Shown here in pieces: positions 45,076 through 51,164 of a stretch of DNA of 51,164 nt (positions are counted from its first letter, which is position 1; the number at the start of each line of letters is the position of its first letter). The stretch spans positions 138,172-189,335 of the forward strand of contig MNCI01016169.1 of NCBI GenBank assembly GCA_015680685.1, given 5' to 3'. The position numbers were made by a program, and so were the translations under genes. The notes under the pieces were generated by a model, which did not search any database, was not told the origin of the DNA, and worked only from the letters and a program-made list of their open reading frames with translations. This DNA comes from Gnetum montanum. Taxonomy: Eukaryota > Streptophyta > Gnetopsida > Gnetales > Gnetaceae.

Positions 45076-45280
45076 TGGTTGTAATTTAAGCGAACGTGTA
45101 AAATGGGGTCCATGGAGGAACCAGGACATAATACTCTATCTCAAATTGAATTTCAATTAATTTTTTTTTATTATTTTTTTGGTTAGATTTCGGCAAAAAA
45201 AAAGAGAAGGAAAAAAGGCAAAACGGCAAAAACAAAGCGATGGCGGCGTAAGCGGCGGCGGTGTCAGCATCAGCGTGTGT
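45076..45280 (+). other. Upstream region of the antisense gene
   Basis: T-rich (45145-45185), then A/G-rich (45195-45240), then gcg-rich up to the TATA box. No ORF. It is plausible promoter sequence for the plus-strand gene, but no named binding site can be assigned. Confidence 0.35.
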
Positions 45281-45288
45281 TATATAAA
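45281..45288 (+). promoter_or_regulatory. TATA box of the antisense gene
   Basis: tatataaagg is a near-consensus plant TATA box. It lies 278 bases upstream of the ATG at 45559. Transcription would start near 45315, giving a leader of about 245 bases that contains at least two short upstream ORFs (ATG near 45397 and at 45507). Confidence 0.6.
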
Positions 45289-45558
45289 GGATGAGGGGTC
45301 CATTTGTTTTCTATTTTCAACAGCGACAGCGTAAGGTGCGACTTGTGTGAGCGTAAGCGTGAACTTCCTAAGCGTAGACGCCAAGAGACCCGAGCATAGA
45401 TGCCAAACTAAACCCAGCGTAGACGCCAGACTAAACCTAGCGTAGACGCCAAACCCGAAGACAGTCGCTCAATGTGCACTTAGACAGTCAGCGTAAACAC
45501 TTTGCGATGGGCAAGGGCAAGGAAGTGGAAGGCCAGGGGAGGAAGGCCTAGGCTGAAG

Positions 45559-48500
45559 ATGTCGGAGTGGCCTGTGACACCCCACGGGTAAGCCTTGATC
45601 TCTGTCTCTGTTATTGTTTACGTTTCTTAGCGTAGATGATTGAGCGTAGAGGGTTTGAGGGTTTCTTTGGCGTGCACGCCCGCGTCACTACACGGCGTAG
45701 ACTGTCATCCATTTCATTGGCATCTGTTATTCGGCGTATTTTCTTGGCGTAAATTGTGTTTTGCGACGGCGTATGTGCCGAGGGTTTGTTCAGCGTATAT
45801 GCTGTACGTGTCTGGCTTTGGCATACTTACTTTTTGGCGTAGTCTGTTGACGCTAACAGCGGGTTCAGGCGTATACGCTGAGGGTTTTTCCAGCGTATGC
45901 GCTGTGCGTGGGGGGTTCGGGCGTCAGCGTAGACGCTGTGTTTTTGTAACGTATACGCTGGGTTTAAGTGCTTTTATGTAGTGCAGTTTGCCCAGCGTAT
46001 ACGCTGAGTTCAGCGTATACGCTACATTCGAATCGTGATTTTGTTCGGCGTACACACTTCATACAGCAGATACGCTGGAGCATGCGTCATGGGCGTATAC
46101 GCTCTGGGTATAGCGTATATGCTGGGCGTAAGTTGTATTTTTTTTGAAGTGGTTTGGTAGGCGTATACGCTGTGTACAGCGTATACGCTGGGCGTGAACA
46201 GTTAGTTTATTTTTTGTTTTTGTTTTTGCTGTGATGTAGACTTTCATTTCATTGCAATTGGTTGCAGGGATAGCAAACGTTTCCTCATAGTGGTTGAGCT
46301 CGTTGGGGTTTTGATGTGGGCTGGACCCGTTCAGGATGGCGATCTTCCCCCAGCTCTAACTGTGGATGATAAGGGAGTTTGGTTCAGGGAAGGCACTGGC
46401 GAATTTCTGGCCTTCCTGTTAACCAACTTCGAGGTGGTTATGTGGTCATTTTTTGATGAGGTGACTACGCGAAGTGTAGTTGATGCATTATTGCCAGGAG
46501 CCGCAGAGGGCGTTATGGTCTTTATGGAAGAAATTGACGAGGGCCCATTTGTTGATGAAGATGGTAATACTCACGGGCCCAAGTCAACACGTCCGTTAGC
46601 CCGTGTGTGGGAGCTGTTGCCACCAGGGTTGGATTATATTAACAACACTTTGTTTATATCTGCCCGCGCACACACCCTGTTTCAGAATCCTCCTAGCACA
46701 GTGTACAGAATAACCAGGTAAGACCATTTGACTTTCTTGCTTCATCGGTTGTCGTTTGATGTTAATTTTTGGTTTTAACATGCGTTTATTTGTAGGCCAA
46801 AGACTAACCTAGATGGAACTTTGATTGAGGACGAAGGGATAGCCCTCACTCGCACAGCTCTAGAGGCCTTTATGATGGCTCCCACTCTTCGTGGGGCCGT
46901 ACTGGTTCAGACAAATGGTTCGATGGTCTGCTTCCATGAGCAATTTTCTAGAGCCTTTGCGATGTGCAAAGCCCGTGGATGGCTGCACGAGGACTGGACA
47001 GATGAGGGACCGGTCTTCCCTCATAGTTTTGGTAGTACCTCGAAATCTACCACTAACGGTGAGTAGTGACATTTATTACATGCGTTAGTGGATTCGTTCA
47101 ACTGTTTGGGATGAGACCGATGTGATTGTTTTAACTTGTTTTAACAGTTGATGAACCCTCGGGTGGGGACCCTATGACAACTGGACGAACTGAGACGACT
47201 TTGTCGATGAAGTTTGGGGGAGTAGAGAAGGCGCAGAAATGGTTACGTAAGAAAGCCCCTCCGTCCCTCACTCGTTGCCTGGATGATGCAGGCCTCCTAG
47301 AGGTTTTCATGACGCCAAGCCCTAATGTCTCAATTGGGGAAATGATAGGGATCGTGGACTCTTTCAATGAGTCTGTCTCTCAGTACAGCACCCGGATTAA
47401 GGGTGTCAAGGTGGTGTTCCATCTGTCGCCTGTATTCTTTTCTAACTTATTCGGCATGCCGGCAGATGGCCTACCCGTAGTGCTGGACAGGTCTCACAAA
47501 GAGCTCCAAACGATCCGTGAACTGGAGTCTTGGCTTGGTGTGACGAAAGGCACCAAGGGGTTCTCAATGCAGGGGAAGGCAAAGGTTGTTGAGGTGAACG
47601 AACTGCATCCCCTGTTTCGAGCATGGGTGTTTCCCAAAACTCTTTCTCAGGTGCGGAGTTTTGGGGTGGAGGAGGTACGCATCATGCGGACGATTTTGGA
47701 AACTGGGATGCGGTACAATTGGGCTCAGTTTTTGTTGGCGGGCATGCATAAGGAGATTGTGCGGTTGCGCACGAATATCGAAGCACAATCGCACTTCACT
47801 TTTGCCTTCTTCGCTGGCTATCTTCCGTTTTTCCAAGTTCCTTGTGGTGCGTGCGGACAACAAGTTTGTCCTACGGGATCGGGGCCAACTATCCTGTCCG
47901 TGGGTCAAGCACTTGTATGCAACTGCCAAGTCGCAGGATGCCCCAGAAGGTATCGATGAGTCCGTGTCTGTTACTACAGGGGGGTCATCTGGCGGTTCCA
48001 TCCATACGCGGGATAGTCTGGGGGTGGAGCCAACGGATGTACCTTTAACCACCAGACGGGCAGAGTGGGTAATCAAGAAAACTGTTGGCAAAGAGAAATC
48101 GAAATTGAAGAGACCCGAACGCCCCACAGAACAAGTCGCCGAGATAAACTAGCCATGCATAAAGAAAATATGCTTCAAGATACCAGGTGAATGAAGCCCA
48201 TCTACTTATCATTTTATCGTTTTCGTTTATGTACAACCCTTGCTTCAATTGCTTATGTGTCGTTATTGTTTTCGGTTTGGGGCAGTGAGGAAATAGGCCT
48301 TGGAGACCATCAGAGAGGAGGAGGAAACACGTACCGAGAAAAACAAAGAGGAGGAAAGCCCGGAGAAGAGCCAAGGTAGGGGAACGGAGCCATTAAAGGA
48401 GAAGACTACTGAAACTGCACCTTTAGACGACCAGGACGCTATCAACCAAATGTTCAGTAGCTTCCTCGAGGGTGACTTGGATTTGGGCAATCCCCCAGAA

Positions 48501-49865
48501 GGTGACAAGGATTAGGGTATGTCTTCGCTTTTAGTTGGTTTTTATTATATTAATTGTGGCTCCTACCTTTTTTTTTCTTATTTATTTATTTTCGTGTTTT
48601 TGGCTTAGATGAAGGCAGTGATACCAGGACGGTACGGTTGGACGTTCCCATGAAGACGGTTCCCCCTGAAGGGACCACTGAGGTTAGTTCTTCCCGTACG
48701 CGTCAACCACTTATTTGGTTAGAGATGCCAAGTAAGTCGGATTTTGTGGATTGAATCGCGGAAGAAGTTATTGAGCATCTCCAAGAAGTCCATCCTGATA
48801 TAGGTATGGCTCGTCTAATGATTAGGAGCTTCCTATCTTATTTGTACAGTCCTAACGTTCGTATTTTCTACGTGGGCAGGCGCTAAACTAAGATGGGATC
48901 CCTCTGAGGGCATCAGCATGGAAAGCCTGACTACACTCTCCCCAGAAGTGGAACAGGTGCCAAGGCCTATTTATGAAGGCGTTGCAGACAGCCTTGCGCA
49001 CAATGCCAAGTCGTTGTGGACTTGTAGGCGTTCTGTTGAATAGTTGTGGTTGCAAGTACAAGCAAAGGAAAAGGCATTCTCCGAAGTATTAGAGGAGCGT
49101 GACGATTTAAAGGCTCGATATGAGTTCGCCGCTGCTAGACTGAGTGGAGATCGTTCTTGGCGAACATCAGAGATTACATACATGAGATATTGGAACCTTT
49201 TGAACCGTCATGCATCACTGACTCGGAGAATAGTGGAATGCAAAGCTCAAGTTGATCTCCTGAACCTTAAGTGTCAAGATTGAAAGGCTTTCGCTTCCAA
49301 GGTTTGCAAGTGGGGTCAGGATGAGAAGAACCATAAACATCAGTATAAGAAGTCGCTAAAAGAAGTGTCCATTGAAAAGTAGCAGCTGGAGATGTTTGTG
49401 GAAGGTTTGGGTTTGCGTTCCGCCTTCGATACCTTTGCCCAAAATACTATTGTAGAAATGGAATCGCCTAAGACGGTCATCACAACTGCTTCTGGGGAAG
49501 TGTCGGTAGGTGAATTTCCTCTGAAACGTCCTACCTGGTCAACGGTCAACAAAGGTAAGGCTTTGGCAAACATTGACCTAGGCCTGGGTGGGACAGATTG
49601 GGCCAGCGTCCCAAAGGAGGAGATCCTTCGTCGGCTAGAGTTTGGCTTAGGGGGATCCCCTATGGTAAGCGTTTTGCCTTTACGAAGTTAACTTATTGGA
49701 TAAGGTTTAAAGTTTTAACATCTGCTCATTTTTATGTTGGTTGTTGATTTTTGGTGTTTTCAGCATGAAGATGGTGATGATACACACAAGGCTGGCCCCA
49801 GCGGAGTGGGGGCTCCTAACGCTGATGGTTCTAAGGAAGATGATCCTCCTGTCACGGACGCTTAG
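45559..49865 (+). pseudogene. Eight-exon antisense gene inside the retroelement; unknown function
   Basis: Exons: 45559-45587, 46268-46717, 46796-47058, 47148-48186, 48286-48516, 48609-48803, 48880-49664, 49764-49865. All seven introns are GT-AG and every splice phase matches, giving about 1,030 codons and stop TAG at 49863. Premature codons: TAG 48150, 48294, 48513, 49041, 49380; TGA 48752, 49281. One extra base in T5 at 47828-47832 shifts the frame. The N-terminal half (exons 2-4) is globular; KGVKVVFHLSPVFFSNLFGM and ILETGMRYNWAQFLLAG faintly resemble the 'putative plant transposon protein' family (recalled, unverified). The C-terminal half is acidic and Glu/Lys-rich, with a probable coiled coil in exon 7 (about 49050-49280). 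ATG 45559 is chosen because it is the only one giving phase agreement with exon 2. Function unknown. Confidence 0.75.
45793..46188. repeat. GCGTATACGC palindrome array 2, in intron 1
   Basis: Exact GCGTATACGC at 45869, 45995, 46013, 46093, 46161 and 46179; variants at 45793, 45893, 45927, 45949, 46066 and 46113. All lie within intron 1 of the antisense gene (45588-46267). The leader (45340-45450) carries related gcgtagacgcc repeats. Confidence 0.9.
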
Positions 49866-49982
49866 TGTTTTTGTAGTTTTGTTTTTTTTGTTTTTGTAGT
49901 GGTTTTTGCTGATTCAGTTGACACAGGCATTGTAACTGAAAAGCGCTGGGAAAAACAGGCATTATTTGTACAACATTGCATA

Positions 49983-49988
49983 AATAAA
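49983..49988 (+). terminator. Poly(A) signal of the antisense gene
   Basis: AATAAA lies 118 bases after the stop codon at 49865, within ataaataaata, preceded by T/G-rich sequence (49866-49910) and followed by a T-rich stretch. Confidence 0.5.
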
Positions 49989-50111
49989 TATTTTTTGTTG
50001 ATTTTAAGTTGTTTGCACATACAATACGACATTAAAATGTTTTTGGGTTTGCTTTTCTATTTTAAAGATGACACATTGAAGATAAACGATGTGTAAAAGG
50101 AAAATAAGGTA

Positions 50112-50402
50112 CGCACTAGTTTGAGGCCATTTCGGGCCTCCATGCATAGTTTAAGGCCATTTCGGGCCCCATTGTAAACAAGTGATTTTTTAAGGGAAAG
50201 TGAATGTTTCGTAGTGGACTGACCATTTCTGATCGTGGCTAGTTTTATGTCATTGCGGACATAATAGTTTAACGTCTTTTCGGATAGGGAGTGTTGTAAT
50301 TTTTTTTGTTTCTGCTGTTTATTATTGTTTCTTTGTGTTTTTTGGGTTTTATCATAGTTTAATGTCATTTCAGACTAGTTATAGTTTAACGTCGTTGCGG
50401 AC
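50112..50402. repeat. Hairpin motif array c (about seven copies)
   Basis: Stem starts at 50125 and 50155 (GGCC-N6-GGCC), 50249 (GTC-N6-GAC within a perfect 6-bp stem TATGTC/GACATA), 50274 (GTC-N6-GAT), 50364 (GTC-N6-GAC) and 50391 (CGTC-N6-GACG); a weak copy at 50221. Most are preceded by TAGTTTA. The array lies between the antisense poly(A) signal and the end of the protease frame. Confidence 0.85.
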
Positions 50403-50410
50403 GAAGGGGT

Positions 50411-51164
50411 TCATTTTAGTTGTTTTTTGATTTTCCTGATTTTTATGTTAGGGGGTGTATTGATCGGCACGATTTTGTATTCCCCGTCTCCCTCGCTGAT
50501 CACGTTGAATGGCAATTCAGTCCAGGAGACGTCTGTTCGAATGTTTTCGGTTTCGGTATTTTCGGGCGCTTCGATATCGGTCGTTGTTTCCGTGTTAGTT
50601 TCATCATGAGGCGATGCGTGTACAGTATTAGATGCAGGTTTTTCTGTTTCGGGCTCTTGTCCCTTGTTTGAAGGTTTACTACCCACCAGTTACCTTTTGT
50701 TTGAGTCCTTTTGACCAGGTTTGTCGAGTTCAACTTCGGAGCCTTGTTCGCTATCCATGTGAGATGAAATAATGGGAGTAACCGCTTCCCCATGTATGAC
50801 GATTTCACCACCCTCATAGGGTAGGTGAATCTCCTGATGTATAGGAGAGGAAATGGCTCCTAGTTGGGCTAACCAAGGTCTTCCTAATATTAGGTTCAAA
50901 CTTGGCATTTCATCGACAACGAGAAAATCAGCGGATGTGGGGAACTGGTCTCCCGCTATGAAGTCTAAGGTTATCGTGCCTTTGACCAGTACACGTGACC
51001 CGCTAAATGACTTTAAACATGTCGTTGTGGTGGGTTTGATCGAGTCGGTAAGTCCCAATTGTTTGATGATGGGATAGGGTACGACGTTGGTAGCTGCCCC
51101 GTCATCTACATGTACCCTATGTATTTTGAATTGGTTTACATGTATAGTTATGAACATAGGGACT
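50411..51164 (-). CDS. Retropepsin-like protease of Tat-like element, 5' partial
   Basis: The minus-strand frame is open to the window edge. VHVDDGAATNVVPYPIIKQLGL (about 51110-51045) is the catalytic DxG block (Asp-Gly-Ala) and LILGRPWLAQLGAI (about 50900-50858) the second conserved block, in normal order and spacing. The frame meets TAA at 50690-50692 and continues without stops for 91 more codons to TGA at 50411, an acidic, Thr/Glu-rich tail. The TAA overlaps AG|GTAACT, a possible splice donor, which matters because Ogre elements splice between protease and RT. Gag should precede it outside the window. Confidence 0.85.

Larger units (their letters stand above)
41037..51164 (-). mobile_element. 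Tat/Ogre-like Ty3 retrotransposon with internal antisense gene, partial
   Basis: Minus-strand order is protease (from the window edge to 50411), hairpin array c, a plus-strand gene (45281-49988), hairpin array b, then RT, RNase H, second RNase H and integrase (44873-41337), and hairpin array a. There is no chromodomain and there are two RNase H domains, a Tat-lineage hallmark. Ogre elements are known to have an intron between protease and RT; here that position holds about 5.5 kb. Gag and the 5' LTR lie outside the window, and the 3' LTR is not delimited. Confidence 0.8.

Noticed and set aside
45507-45551. ATG at 45507 as the start of the antisense gene
   Set aside because: It reaches TAG after 14 codons and its frame does not match exon 2; ATG 45559 matches both. 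It is kept only as an upstream ORF.
39611-46188. CRISPR-like or satellite array formed by the GCGTATACGC copies
   Set aside because: Spacing is irregular, the repeat is only ten bases, spacers are not of uniform size, and the context is a plant retroelement.
47564-48127. 187-residue minus-strand ORF in the antisense gene region
   Set aside because: The opposite strand explains the region by phased exons; this ORF is a shadow with no recognisable domain.

Overview
The window looks like nuclear DNA of a large, repeat-rich plant genome, possibly a gymnosperm or another seed plant with old, slowly cleared retrotransposons. The evidence is a spliced NADPH:quinone-oxidoreductase gene of plant type, several Ty3/gypsy families of plant lineages (Athila-like and Tat/Ogre-like, both non-chromoviral), a Ty1/copia remnant, and decay dominated by C-to-T and G-to-A changes. 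The species is not identified. No bacterial genes, tRNAs, rRNAs or CRISPR arrays were seen.

Layout. 1-1734: a near-perfect inverted repeat of at least 460 bp around an Athila-like LTR relic; its inner edge is flush with a single N, so a mis-join is likely. 1327-2750: a dispersed non-coding element that recurs at 36555-37870 around a 942-base gap. 2750-5350: unresolved relics, including a plus-strand LTR piece. 5353-25562: an Athila-like element on the minus strand (outer), interrupted at 10217-20218 by a related minus-strand element (inner) with two LTRs and a 5-bp target duplication (tcttt). Both lack key catalytic residues. 25563-25778: a 36-bp minisatellite. 25795-26370: a copia reverse-transcriptase relic.

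27350-29841 (minus): the one intact host gene, a five-exon quinone oxidoreductase of 329 residues. 30000-36554: relics, including head-to-head LTR pieces, a plus-strand Athila-like gag, an unmerged contig overlap at 34829-34934 and an LTR-like stretch with a palindrome cluster.

41045-51164: the most unusual part, a younger Tat/Ogre-like element on the minus strand. Protease lies at the right edge of the window and RT, RNase H, a second RNase H and integrase at 44873-41337. Between protease and RT lies a complete-looking gene on the opposite (plus) strand: TATA box at 45281, eight exons whose splice phases all agree, and a poly(A) signal at 49983. It carries seven premature TAG/TGA codons and one homopolymer frameshift. 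About 20 copies of a short hairpin motif with covarying stems occupy the three boundaries between modules. Perfect GCGTATACGC palindromes are concentrated in the first intron of the antisense gene and again downstream of integrase.

The working picture is a retroelement that carried, or was invaded by, an antisense intron-containing gene. Introns on the opposite strand cannot be spliced from the element's genomic RNA, so they would survive retrotransposition. Left-hand families are old and deaminated; the right-hand element is CpG-rich and only lightly damaged.
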